From Struthio camelus (Eukaryota; Chordata; Aves; Struthioniformes; Struthionidae): a stretch of DNA of 64,000 bases. Below the pieces are notes generated by a model, which saw only the letters and a program-made list of their open reading frames with translations, searched no databases and was not told the DNA's origin. The stretch spans positions 118,498,738 through 118,562,737 of the forward strand of contig NC_090944.1 in the NCBI RefSeq assembly GCF_040807025.1, written 5' to 3'. Within the stretch, counting starts at the first letter, position 1. Each line of letters opens with the position of its first letter. Position numbers and translations under genes: made by a program. Below are positions 25,201 through 35,411 of this stretch, piece after piece.

Positions 25201-28200
25201 GACACCTACTCCTCAGAGCAAGGAGAAATGGATTTCTTACACAGAGGGAAAATAATGAGAAGCTACAGAGAGATTTTACTCACCCACACTCATTCTTATC
25301 TCCGAAATGCAAACATTGCAGTAGATGAAGTTCTACCTGATTCTACTTTCAGCCAAGTCAATGACAAGATGACCATGGCAGCTCTGTTGCTACCGGCTGA
25401 AGTCAACCTCAGAGATAAGCATCCAGATTCCAACGACTCTGAATGGGATCTGGATATCTAACTCAAGCCTTTGGAAATCCCAGATTGTGAACGTATTATC
25501 CTACTTCCCTGTGCAAGTTTCATGTATTTTCTTCATTTTACAGACGGAGAGTGTACCAAGAAAGAAATTATATGGCCCACACAAACCCTCACAAGAAGAC
25601 AAAGCTAGAGCTGAAAATTGTCTCCAAGATATTCTGGGGTCTGAATTCTGGCATTTCTATTTTGCCTGTTAGCCAGATCAAGGAACTGCACTGACACAGT
25701 TTAATCAGAAGAAAACTATGTCTTGCACTAAATATTCTGAATATCAAGAAGGTTGTTCGTACCTTAGATGGGTTATAGTTCTATGAAAACGTTCTCGAGT
25801 TCCGATTTTATCCAAACTGGTTCAAACCTAGTAGAGTACCAGATTTAAGTTCTGTATACAGAAACTGTTTTTTTCAGAAAGAGGAAAGAAGGAATGATTC
25901 CAGTGCTACAGAAGCCATATACTTACATTGATGCATGTTTCCCAGTCTGCTGTTTCTTTTACCTGGCGTAAGAAAAAAAAAAAAGAGAATAAGAGAAGAA
26001 AAATCATTGGTAGGGAGCACAATATGAAAGAGCTGCTACACAGAAGAAAATGACCGAATATGTTAGGAAGACTGTTCAAACTCCAGATAAAATTGCTTAG
26101 CAAAATAAAGTCTTCACAGTAACAGCGGTGCAATGTAAGGCTCGAATTTGCAATACCTGAAATTCTTACCACATTAGGTAGTCTTTCCTACATGATTAAT
26201 ATATAAAATTAGACATTCTAGGATTGTGAGTAAAGTTTTGTTAAGTCAGGCCTCAAAGTTGTGCCCTTAAAAATGTTGAGAATGCACCTGTAAACAACAT
26301 TCGCACATTTTTCAAAGGGAAGCCTGAAACTAACATCACATCTAAGTATCAACAGCAGTGGTCTACAGTCACAAAAAATACTTCTTATGTAAGAGACAAG
26401 AGGTGCTTAACCGGACATTGAAAGTAAAATGGACTCATCCTTCCCCCACCCTATGATGTCCTTGTTTCATGTACTGTTTTAAGCTGCATCAGAAAACTAC
26501 TCACACTCCTGAAGCCCTTCAATATGCTAATTCAGTATAGCTGTACAGGTGGACCAATGAAAAAGGAAGATTTACAGGACGGACAGCTTTCTGAAGAGAT
26601 TCAATTCTCACTCACTGTCTCACACGTACATCTTGTGCTGTCAAAGGACTCTTTGGTGAGAACACAATACCACATCCTCTGGGCATTCAAATTTCTGCTG
26701 CACTTAACAGAAGCATCCAAAATATATAATCATATCGCTGTAAATTAGAGAAGAGAAGCAAACTGCATGCTTGATAAATGGCGTGCAAATTGCATGTTGA
26801 TCTTTAGCAAAAATTAAAATTTAAAATGGCAACAATATCATCTTTTAATACCCTCACAGCATTGCTAGACATTTAGAAATGAAATTACAAGTCAGTCTAG
26901 GTTATCTAAAGGCCTCAGCCACAAGAAAACTCATGTGAGATCTCCCAAACAGGACATAATATTAGCAAAAGAAAGGCTGAAATTGTAGGCCTATTACTTC
27001 AACTACTGATTGCTATCCCAGCTCTCATATCTTCTTCCTTTCCAAATTGCAAGAATTGCGGGACAGGAGTTGTCTCTGACTATGCATCTGTATTGCGTCT
27101 CTTATCCACGTACTCTAATGTAATACAAATGAACAAACAAAGAACACTAAAAACATGTTTAATTTTAACGAGAGACAGAAGGAGGAGGAGAGAACAGGTT
27201 CTCTGTCCTCTGCTACTAACCCTGCAGTCCTTACTAACTTTTTGTAATTTTAGCATCCACAATGAGAAAACGTTACAACAAATTTTTACTTCTATTACTT
27301 TCTATGAAAATTGAGAATAATTTCCTAATATAGTTCTTTCAAATTAAGTTTACAGCAAAGTTAACACCTCACGCTATGCAATCTGTTCACAATACCTCCC
27401 CTGAAGATAAATAAACTTGTAAAATCTTCCTTCAACTAAAAGATCAACATTTGTCATATTTAATCAGCAATAAAGTCAGACACATAATTCTTCACAATTT
27501 ATCCTTCACCAACACCATGTCATTTCCAAGCTGAAATGTGGAAAAAAATTTGACATTTGCAGGCAGTGTGGCAGAAAGGCAGCCTGCCATGTTATCAAAA
27601 CAATTTATGTTCTATAATTCCTGCGAGTCCGATGTGAAAATAACATCTCCACTGTTCCAGCTCTTAGTTTAGACAACTCCAGTGTTACTTGATATGACAT
27701 GCCCAGGAAGAGAAATCATCTTAAATTGACATTGATAGTTCCCTGAGCTGACAAATACAAGTTGCTTAAATTCACTGTGTGCTTTATTTTCTTTTCTAGT
27801 GAGCTACGTTTGAAACAGGAAAAGGGGGTCAGATTGGGGAGTTGAAGAGATTAAACTGCAATTTTGTTTTCCTTATTTTCAGGCTAGCCACTAGGATCAG
27901 TCTCAGCCTGCTCTAAATTACGTCCAGCTGTCTATTGCCCCCAGGGACAGTTCTAGCAGCCAGAATTAGCTGGAGTGCAGTGACATTTTGACCACACACG
28001 GGCTTCCTTCAGCCTACCTATCCTTGGGTTTTTGAGGACAATAAAGGTGGCAGCAGGTTCTGCCGAGAAGAAAAAAATGTGAGCATTTAAGTTGAAAACA
28101 CAAGCAAGTTAAAGAATGCATGAAAACTGTGTTTTATAAAAGAAGCAAAAACTGAGATGTAACAGAGAGTTCACTAAGAGCAGGAAATACAGTGCATCAT

Positions 28201-29100
28201 TTTCTGAAGGAGCCAAAAGTAAATAAAAGTAATCAGAGGCCAGCCACACAGGGCTGTTCCTGATGGGAAAAATGATAGGAGCAACTAGCAGTAGGGGTTG
28301 GCCTCAGCTACACGACATTGTATGGTCAGCAAGACAGAACGGATGGTTTGACCAATTCTTACATGACATCTGCAGACATATTTTAAATATGTAAAATTAG
28401 TTCTACTGCTGAGCAACACAGATAGCTCAAGTATTTCCCACCATTCCCAGGGTTTAAATCCTGCTATCCTACATCAGGCATATGTCCAATTGCTTCAGTA
28501 GGAAGTACCTGAACTACAGAATTATGGGCTGATTCTATTACTTCCATTTAAAGGATCAAGAACAATCCTTGGCAGAGTACAGTATTTCAGCAAACAAAAA
28601 AGAACTAAAGAACCAACGAAAGGACCATCCAAAAAAGAACTCATGTTTACGTAATTTCTATAAAGTCACTCTCTAGGCCAGCTGTGCCAGAGATCTGCAA
28701 CTGGGTATGACAACTTTTCAGGAGCTCTCAGAGAGATCGGCTTGTCTAGGAAGGAGAAAGAGGTTCCAGGCCCTTCACAGTCAATATTAAAAAGGTAAAA
28801 GCTCTTAAAAAATTAAGGGCCTCATGGGTTCAGCTAAGACAGCAAAAAAGGGGAGAGCTGCACTACCCCAGCACAGCACATTGACCCCAACAACAAAGCT
28901 GGGGGGGCCTAAAAAAATAGGCAGATTCTCTTTAGGTAGAAAGAACTCTTTGGCCCAGTTGCTTACCGGCTCCTCACCCCAAGCAGCCCACCTACAACCC
29001 TTTCTCAGTCCCCATAACAGCCCTTCCTCCACCAGCTCCAGGCCACCCAGGACCGGCACGACCCACTTCCCCCTCTCGGGGTGACTGTGGGGTCGTTGTT
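22250..29100. other. Intergenic region upstream of the EFEMP1 CpG island
   Basis: A 21-nt T-run lies at 22283-22303, just 3' of CR1 copy B. Otherwise this ~6.8 kb is AT-rich and contains no exon or transposon I can name. ORFs at 23456-23791 (-) and 24538-24873 (+) lack domains; a KPYEC string in the latter only superficially resembles a zinc-finger linker. Distal EFEMP1 enhancers could be here, but none can be demonstrated by reading. Confidence 0.5.
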
Positions 29101-29189
29101 GCTGCAGCCACTCCTGCCATCCATCCCCTGCCACCCCGCTGCCTCCCGCGCTCCCTGGGCGGCAGCCACCACCGCCACTGGCCCAGCCC

Positions 29190-30003
29190 TCGCACGCCCA
29201 AGATGGCAGCGGGGCACCCCGCACCTGCCCGGCCCCGACCCGGCCCTCGCACGCCCAAGATGGCAGCAGGGCACCCCACACCTGCCGGGCCCCGACCCGG
29301 CCCTCGCACGCCCAAGATGGCAGCGGGGCGCGCCGCACCTGCCCGGCCTGACCCAGCCCTCGCAGCCCAAAATGGCGGCGGGGTGCCCCGCACCTGCCTG
29401 GCCCCAGCCCGGCCCTCGCAGCCCAAAATGGCGGCGGGGTGCCCCGCACCTGCCTGGCCCCAGCCCGGCCCTCGCAGCCCAAAATGGTGGTGGGGCACCC
29501 CGCACCTGCCCGGCCCCAACCCGGCCCTCGCACGCCCAAGATGGCGGCAGGGCACCCCGCACCTGCCCGGCCCCGACCCGGCCCTCGCACGCCCAAGATG
29601 GCAGCGGGGCACCCCGCACCTGCCGGGCCCCAGCCCGGCCCTCGCAGCCCAAAATGGCGGCGGGGCACCCCGCACCTGCCGGGCCCCAGCCCGGCCCTCG
29701 CAGCCCAAAATGGCGGCGGGGTGCCCCGCACCTGCCTGGCCCCAGCCCGGCCCTCGCAGCCCAAAATGGTGGTGGGGCACCCCGCACCTGCCCGGCCCCG
29801 ACCCGGCCCTCGCAGCCCAAAATGGTGGTGGGGCACCCCGCACCTGCCCGGCCCCGACCCGGCCCTCGCACACTCAAGATGGTGGTGGGGCACCCCGCAC
29901 CTGCCCGGCCCCGACCCGGCCCTCGCACACTCAAGATGGTGGCAGGGCACCCCGCACCTGCCCCGCCGCAGCCCGGCCCTCGCAGCCCAAAATGGCGGCG
30001 GGG
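29190..30003. repeat. GC-rich 55-57-bp minisatellite with YY1-like and CACCTG boxes
   Basis: Fifteen tandem units, recognised by ATGG at 29203, 29260, 29317, 29372, 29428, 29484, 29541, 29598, 29654, 29710, 29766, 29822, 29879, 29936 and 29992. Each unit contains AAGATGGC or AAAATGG and the box GCACCTGCC (ACACCTGCC in unit 2). Six units (ATG at 29372, 29428, 29541, 29654, 29710, 29992) carry the full AAAATGGCGGC or AAGATGGCGGC core, which equals the YY1 consensus; the others have GGCAG or GGTGG in its place. CACCTG is in all 15 and fits ZEB/SNAI-type E-boxes. The array ends ~290 bp before the probable first exon. Frames are open on both strands only because the unit is stop-poor. Confidence 0.95.
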
Positions 30004-30289
30004 CGCTGGGCCGCACCTGCCCCGCCTGGCCCGGCCCGGCGGCCGCGGGCAGCGCCGCTCGGCGGCGCCACGCGGCACTTCGGGGCGTGACGGCGGCCTC
30101 GCCGCCGCCTTCGCCACCTCGACCGGCAGCGGGGAACAGCGCGGGGCAGCGGCGGGGGCCGTGCCCGGCTGCCCCGCCCGGTCGCCCGCCGCGCGGAAGG
30201 GGCCAGGCGGCCGCGGCCCCGGCAGGGGGCGCCCGGGGCCCCGGCGCAGCCGGCACCGTTTGTATTTAGCCGAGGGCCCGCGGGGGGAG

Positions 30290-30456
30290 GGAGAGTGAGC
30301 GAGGCGGCGGGCAGGCAGGCGCCGGCACCACAGCGGAGCCAGCCAGCGAGCAGGCGGGCGGAGGGGGCCGATCCACCGCGGTGACCCGCCGCCGGGAGCA
30401 GCTCCACTCGGCGCGGAGCGGCCCCGCCAGGAGAGCCCCGGGCGCCGCGGCCGCAG
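30290..30456 (+). other. EFEMP1: Probable EFEMP1 first exon (5' UTR, non-coding)
   Basis: The 3' boundary is a good splice donor, GCCGCAG|GTAGGAG, with GT at 30457-30458. No start codon that extends into the EFEMP1 frame lies here, in keeping with the non-coding first exon of mammalian EFEMP1 as I recall. The 5' end is a guess placed just 3' of the TATA-like TTTGTATTTAG. A second donor with the same 12-mer CGCAGGTAGGAG occurs at 31128-31139 and could serve an alternative first exon. Confidence 0.5.
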
Positions 30457-31259
30457 GTAGGAGCCGGCGGCGCGGGCAGGCTCTGCGGGGCGCTGCGGCC
30501 CGGCTCGGCCCGGCGCTGCCAACCCAACCCCACCCCGGCGGGGCGCCCCGGGGGCCCGGCTGGCCGGCGCGGGGCCGAGGGCAGGGCGCGGCCCGGGACG
30601 GCGGGGCACGGCGGCCCCGGGCTGAGCAGGTGCCCGGCGGGCGGTGCGGCGGGGCTGGGGACGGGACGGGACAGCAGAGCGGGCGGTGCGCGGGGGATCG
30701 GTTCGCCCTGGCCCCGGCTCCGGCCCCCGCCGGGCGTGTGGCGCTGTCGCGGCGCCGGTGGCATCGAGGTGCCGCGGGCGCGGCGGCGGCGGCGGAGCCG
30801 CTGCGCCCGGCGAGGCGGGTCGCGCTGTAAACGTGCCCGCGTCGCCCCGGCTCGCTCCGCTTGCGCGGGGTGGCGTTCGCCGAAAAACTGCTTTGCCACC
30901 CAAATCGTGCAGTCGCAAGATCGCCGTTGCGCTACGCGGTGCTCGCTCAGGAGCCTTCCAGGCTGCGACGCTGTGAGTTGAGTGTGGGACTAGCTGCTAC
31001 CTCGTTTTAAAGCGGGTTTTCCCCCCCCCCCCCCCCTTCTTCAGCTGAATAAGATATAACGGAGTGGAAACGCTGGCAAGCCTTAGCCGCTTCTTAAATT
31101 CCAAAGGGCTACGTCCTGGCCTCTTCGCGCAGGTAGGAGTTCAGCAGGCGTTTTGCACTAGTAATGAGTGCAGGACCTGTTCCCAGAGGCGGTGACTGTG
31201 TTTTCTAGCGAAGAAGTGCTAAAAATATTTCTGGTGTATTTGTTGTTCTTTCTTTCAAG
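30457..31259 (+). other. EFEMP1: Probable EFEMP1 intron 1
   Basis: About 800 bp between the proposed first exon and the signal-peptide exon. It is CpG-rich up to about 30.96 kb, then carries a 16-nt C-run (31021-31036). The acceptor before 31260 has a good pyrimidine tract (TTGTTGTTCTTTCTTTCAAG). Confidence 0.55.
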
Positions 31260-31347
31260 GTTCATGATGTTGACAGCTATGGTCTTGGCCGCTTTCATTC
31301 TTATTACAGTACATTCACAGGAAACTGAGGAAACCATAACATACACG
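31260..31347 (+). CDS. EFEMP1: EFEMP1 coding exon 1: signal peptide
   Basis: The coding part starts at the ATG at 31264 and gives 28 residues, MMLTAMVLAAFILITVHS followed by QETEETITYT. The first ~18 are a hydrophobic signal peptide; cleavage probably falls before QETEE, as in mammals. The segment ETEETITYT matches the mature N-terminus of fibulin-3 as I know it, which is what identifies the exon. The acceptor is CAAG|G at 31259/31260 and the donor is ACACG|GTAAGG (GT at 31348). Phase 0 at the 3' end. A second ATG directly follows the first, so initiation could occur at 31264 or 31267. Confidence 0.93.
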
Positions 31348-31926
31348 GTAAGGTTTAATAGTTTGAGGTAATTATTGCTTAGCAGGGATTCTTTTCTAAA
31401 TGACCCTTAAGAAAAAACAAATTTCTTGCCAATATATAGCATGCAATACCAAGTTCCTTGACTTTGAATGTTAACCAGAAAATAAGCTGTTTCTACTCTG
31501 AAATCGTATTTTAAAAGTTGAGGTTTACCAGACCGAACAAAATCAGCTATAACTCCCTGCTCTGAAAAGCTTACCTACGTGAGCCTGATGAACTGAACAA
31601 AACTGTGAAGTTAATTTTCTGTCCTTTTTTAAACTTTCTTCAAATCCTGTTTTAATTATCTATGAAGTTTCATATATTTGGATCAAACACTTTTGTTTTT
31701 TCTTCTGGATATTTCAAATTTTTTTAACAAAATGCCAGTATTTCAAAATTGAGTGTTCTTAATGAAGCATCTAGGTTATGGAGTGATCATATGAATGTCA
31801 GTTTCTGAGCTACTTTTGAGCAGTTCTTCTGCATGGCTTGAAGAAAATCTGCTAGAATATTAGAAATAGGTTCTGCTTATAACCAAGAGATGGGGTAAGA
31901 GATTGAGAAGGCCTTTTTTGTAAGGC

Positions 31927-31953
31927 TTTTTTTTTTTTTTTTTTTTTTTTTTT
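31927..31953. repeat. T27 homopolymer
   Basis: Twenty-seven consecutive T followed by CCTCCCCC, inside the EFEMP1 intron. Not adjacent to any recognisable SINE. Confidence 0.95.
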
Positions 31954-33665
31954 CCTCCCCCTTCTGCCAGTGTTCACTATTTGGCTTACATAATGAATGT
32001 CATGGAAGGAGTGGTAATTACATCGACTTGGGCTGGGGAAAAAAAATCTGCATTTTCACATCTGATTACAGTTGTAATCCCAGCAACTTGCTTCATATGG
32101 GTGTACCTCTGGATGTGTATACAGACATATTTTGCTTGTGTGGCATTGCACTAGTTCTGCAAGAAGCTAGAGAACCAAAGACTGAGATTATGTCTTATAC
32201 AAGTAATCCCACTGAAGTCAGCAGGATGGCTCCAGCAAGTAAATATTGCAGACCCGGACCTTAGCATAGAAGACAGGGCTCAAAGAAACCTCACACAAGC
32301 ATCAGGCAGTCAATCATAAAATATTTTAACTGGGCTTTAGAAGCAATAGACTTTTGAAGGTTTAGAAGCTTGTGAGATTTTGAATATGTATATATAATCA
32401 GTGGGCAATGAAGACCTAAATACCTTTTGAAAATGTAGGTGAATATGGAGACCCCATCCTTTCCCACTTTTATTACATATTCTCTTTAAAAAAAATTCAG
32501 TAGCGTTTTTCTGATAAACTTACGTAGTTTATACCAATGTTAAATTTCTAGCGTGCCTGGGTGACTTGGATTTCTGTAGTCCACTTTCAAATAGTTCTTA
32601 GCGTTTAGGCTCTTAAATGATCATTATAATCATATAAAATTACTTTTAAATGTGAAACTTAACTTCTGGGAATTTTACCCGTAGGATGCTACTGTTTCTC
32701 ATACAGACATCGTATTTATTTAGGGCCAAATCCTTTTCTGTTGTAAAACTCCCTTCAGCTTTGGTAAGAGTTGGACTTGGCTCCTTACTATTAAACAGAC
32801 ACAACTCCTGTTGTGCATTAACAGGAACTGGGTGATTCAGTAAATGCATGAATTCGCTGTTTTCCTTTGGGTTTGCGTTTTCATAGCTACAGTAACTTTG
32901 GTGTTGTCAACTCAGCATGTAGTCATTCCTTTAGAGATTGAGAATTATAATACAATTAGCTGTCTGCTTACCCCTTCCTGACATCGGAGGCTTTTCCTTC
33001 CAACTCACTGCTACGTTTGGCAGATCACTGATGTCACCTGCAAATGAAAAAAATATTTTCTAGTCTACTGCTGAGTCAGTGTCTGTTAGTAACAAGTTTC
33101 TCAAAATAACTTGAGGATAGTAGAACATGGAACAAGTGGATCTCAGCATCAGAAGGTCAAATTTGTCACTTTATAATTCCTCTGAAGCAGAGGAGTGGCA
33201 AAAGATTTAGTTTGCTTGACTATGACTAATTCTTTTTCCCCTATAGGGCCATTAAAATAATATTCTAAACGGCATAGAGTGCATATGCACCTACATAGTA
33301 CAGCTCCATTGATTCATTGCTATTTTAAATGTCTACTGTATTTGCCTTGTCACAGTGAGCATTGTGACACTGGTAATCAGTTTCTGGAATTGTCACATGT
33401 GATGAAAATTAGGTTCTAAGCAATTAATGCTTTTGAGCAGAAGGAATATGAAAATATCTATCTAAACTATAGGGCAGAATATTTAAAATTGTTTTAAAGT
33501 TGCTAGTTTGTGTTGGTATGAACAGTTGCTGAGTATAGTCTTGTTTGAATTTTATGAAGTCTTATTTATATGAATAGTACCACTGTTATACCCTTTAACA
33601 GTTTATTGTAGGCTCACAATATAAATTGTTCTTCCTAGGCTGTAGTTCCTGCAGTCATGTGTGGC

Positions 33666-33696
<31 letters not shown>
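33666..33696. repeat. T16A15 palindromic tract
   Basis: Sixteen T directly followed by fifteen A, flanked by GC on both sides, so the two halves are self-complementary and can form a hairpin or cruciform. Could also be a poor-quality or collapsed site. Confidence 0.9.
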
Positions 33697-33697
<1 letters not shown>

Positions 33698-34310
33698 CAT
33701 GTGAATGAATTTCCAGCAGTTGCAGGATTTCTCCCCATCACTAAAGTGCTAATGGGAGAGAGGATGAAGTAGAAGGGCATAAAGGCTCATTGGTCCCTCT
33801 GGCAAATCTGCTGCAGGATGAAAGGTGTTTACCTCTTGGAAGGCAATGAACCATATCAAAGTCTACAAAAAATTCCTTTCCCCCTTCTTCCTCCCCCCCC
33901 CCCCCATAAGGAGATTGATACTGGTCAGTTGGGTCAGTCCAAAAGTCCATTTATTGCAGTATTCTGTCTCAGACAATGATCGATGGCAGGTGCTTTTAAA
34001 AAAAAGATATATAGGAACAAGACAAGGAAAAAGCAATGCTTTTCTTGCCTTATTCCTTACCCCCAGTAAAACCTCCCTACTCACAACAAACTGTAGGTTA
34101 GGAGCTTCCTGAGATGGAGGCTGTATCTGTATATACTCTTTATTCTTCCTGCACAAGTGCTGCTATGTTTCTATATCTCGATAAGCTAGAGGTACATTTC
34201 TTCTAATGTCAGAGTTCGAGTTCATCCTTTATTTTTCTCTTCAGAATAGAATCCTGATTAAAGTAACGATTTAAGTACTCATTGTTTCTTCTCTGTATCT
34301 TTCTGTATAG

Positions 34311-34359
34311 CAATGCACAGATGGCTATGAATGGGATCCTATTAGGCAACGGTGCAAAG
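34311..34359 (+). CDS. EFEMP1: EFEMP1 coding exon 2: TDGYEWDP linker
   Basis: A 49-bp exon encoding QCTDGYEWDPIRQRCK plus the first base of an Asp codon. It is the short N-terminal linker with one pair of cysteines that precedes cbEGF1, and it is nearly identical to mammalian fibulin-3. Acceptor TATAG|CAATGC; donor GCAAAG|GTACAG with GT at 34360. The phase-1 end joins to the AT at 34531 to give Asp, and hence DIDEC. A stronger-looking GTAAGT lies only five bases downstream (GT at 34365); using it would shift the frame, so the weaker site is the conserved one. Confidence 0.93.
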
Positions 34360-34530
34360 GTACAGTAAGTCATTGTCAAAGAAAGACTTGTCATTGGAAT
34401 TCTTTTAGTATTGCCATTACACATCCCTGGACAAAGAGGTGTGCTTGCATGTCATTGTATTACTTGTATTAATGGCTGTTGCAGAATGTTCCACTGTTAA
34501 AAGCATGACTTGTGTTGTTGCTAACCACAG
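34360..34530 (+). other. EFEMP1: EFEMP1 short intron
   Basis: A 171-bp intron between coding exons 2 and 3, GT at 34360 and AG at 34529-34530 (CTAACCACAG). CTAAC near 34521 could be the branch site, although it is close to the AG. Nothing else is visible in it. Confidence 0.9.
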
Positions 34531-34794
34531 ATATTGATGAATGTGAAATAGTCCCAGATGCATGTAAAGGTGGTATGAAATGTGTTAACCACTATGGAGG
34601 ATACCTATGTCTACCTAGAACAGCCCAAATTATTGTAAATGAACGAGAAGAAGCAGCAGCAGCTGAATCCACTAGTGGTCGAAATAATGTAATTCGACGG
34701 ACTCCTGTTGATCCTCACCGTGCCCCTCCAAACCCAACTCATCAAATACAGTGTGCAGCTGGTTATGAACAAAGCGATCACAATGTGTGCCAAG
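34531..34794 (+). CDS. EFEMP1: EFEMP1 coding exon 3: atypical calcium-binding EGF domain 1
   Basis: A 264-bp exon encoding cbEGF1. It opens with the calcium-binding DIDEC motif (D completed by the previous exon), then cysteines in DAC, MKC and YLC, including the Asn-hydroxylation-type pattern [10 protein letters not shown]. Between cysteines 4 and 5 lies a charged, Ala-rich insert, with [16 protein letters not shown] at its centre, before [15 protein letters not shown] supplies cysteines 5 and 6. The insert is about 47 residues; the human one is about 88 as I recall, so this version is roughly half as long. Donor CCAAG|GTAAGC (GT at 34795). Phase 1, matching a following DIDEC exon that is not in the window. 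Confidence 0.95.
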
Positions 34795-35201
34795 GTAAGC
34801 AAGTTGCTGTCTTACTTTCAGTATAAGTAGAAAGTATGTGATGATAAATCTGTTCCTGGAAAAAGGCAGCAAATAACTTCTGCATTTATTAGAAATAGGT
34901 TGTTGCACTATTGTATTGAACACATACACACTTCCCTAAGATGTATAATACATGCATGTTGTTGTTCAAGGTGGCAGAATGTGCAGTTTCTTGCACCTTA
35001 CCACTTGTTTCCTCTATTTCAGATTAAGAAGTAGAATTAACAGTTGTCTGCAGATCTTCAAAAAAAACTTAATACAAATAAGCAATTTTAGTCAAGCACT
35101 TTGGACTGTATTAAGTATGTGCAAGAGGCAGTGCTTTGAAGAAAGTAGGTAACATAGCAGGGCATAATATAGACAAGTTCCAAATATTTAAACTGTATTT
35201 T

Positions 35202-35272
35202 TGACCCTGCTTGAGCAGGGAGGTTGGACTAGATGATCTCCAGAGGTCCCTTCCAACCTAAACGATTCTGTT
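35202..35272 (+). mobile_element. Extremely 5'-truncated CR1 (71 bp)
   Basis: Only the very 3' end of a CR1: from TGACCCTGCTTGAGCAGGGA through GATGATCTCCAGAGGTCCC to ATTCTGTT. Its first 69 bases are identical to the corresponding end of the 57.4-kb copy (57654-57722), so both are from the same young subfamily. It has a single tail unit instead of two. Confidence 0.93.
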
Positions 35273-35366
35273 ACTTTTTTTTCAGTAAGTGAATGCTGAA
35301 TAGAACAAAAATGAAGTTCACTATATGAACTTTTGCTTAGATCAGATAGTTCTGCAGTAGAATAGT

Positions 35367-35411
35367 GGGGGGGTGGGCGGGGTTCCTCCCTTCCCCCCCC
35401 CCCCCCCCCCC
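35367..35411. repeat. G-run / C19 tract
   Basis: Seven G, then GGGCGGGG, then TTCCTCCCTT and a run of nineteen C (35393-35411). The G and C halves are complementary enough to form a hairpin, and each strand has quadruplex or i-motif potential. Length is likely polymorphic or poorly sequenced. Confidence 0.9.

Larger units (their letters stand above)
29100..30960. promoter_or_regulatory. EFEMP1: CpG island / EFEMP1 promoter region
   Basis: Base composition switches abruptly from AT-rich to very GC- and CpG-rich, then back after about 31.0 kb. The left half is the 15-unit minisatellite. The right half (30000-30960) is dense in GGCGG, CCGCCC and GGGGCGG-like Sp/KLF boxes and holds the probable first exon. 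A TATA-like TTTGTATTTAG at 30259-30269 precedes the likely start region. As the only CpG island in the window, directly upstream of the signal-peptide exon on +, it is the natural EFEMP1 promoter. The transcription start was not determined. Confidence 0.8.
31348..34310 (+). other. EFEMP1: EFEMP1 intron between coding exons 1 and 2
   Basis: About 3.0 kb, AT-rich. It holds a 27-nt T-run at 31927-31953 and a T16A15 tract at 33666-33696, plus a short C-run near 33893-33905. No other exon or named repeat is visible. The acceptor at the right end is TTTCTGTATAG|CAATG. Confidence 0.85.

Noticed and set aside
29190-30003. CRISPR-like regular repeat array
   Set aside because: The repeats are contiguous ~56-bp minisatellite units without unique spacers, in vertebrate DNA.
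28805-30918. Very long open frames (up to 637 codons) on both strands across the CpG island
   Set aside because: They follow the 55-57-bp GC-rich repeat, are open in several frames on both strands at once, and give only repeated Gly/Ala/Pro/Arg strings. This is a composition effect, not a conserved protein.
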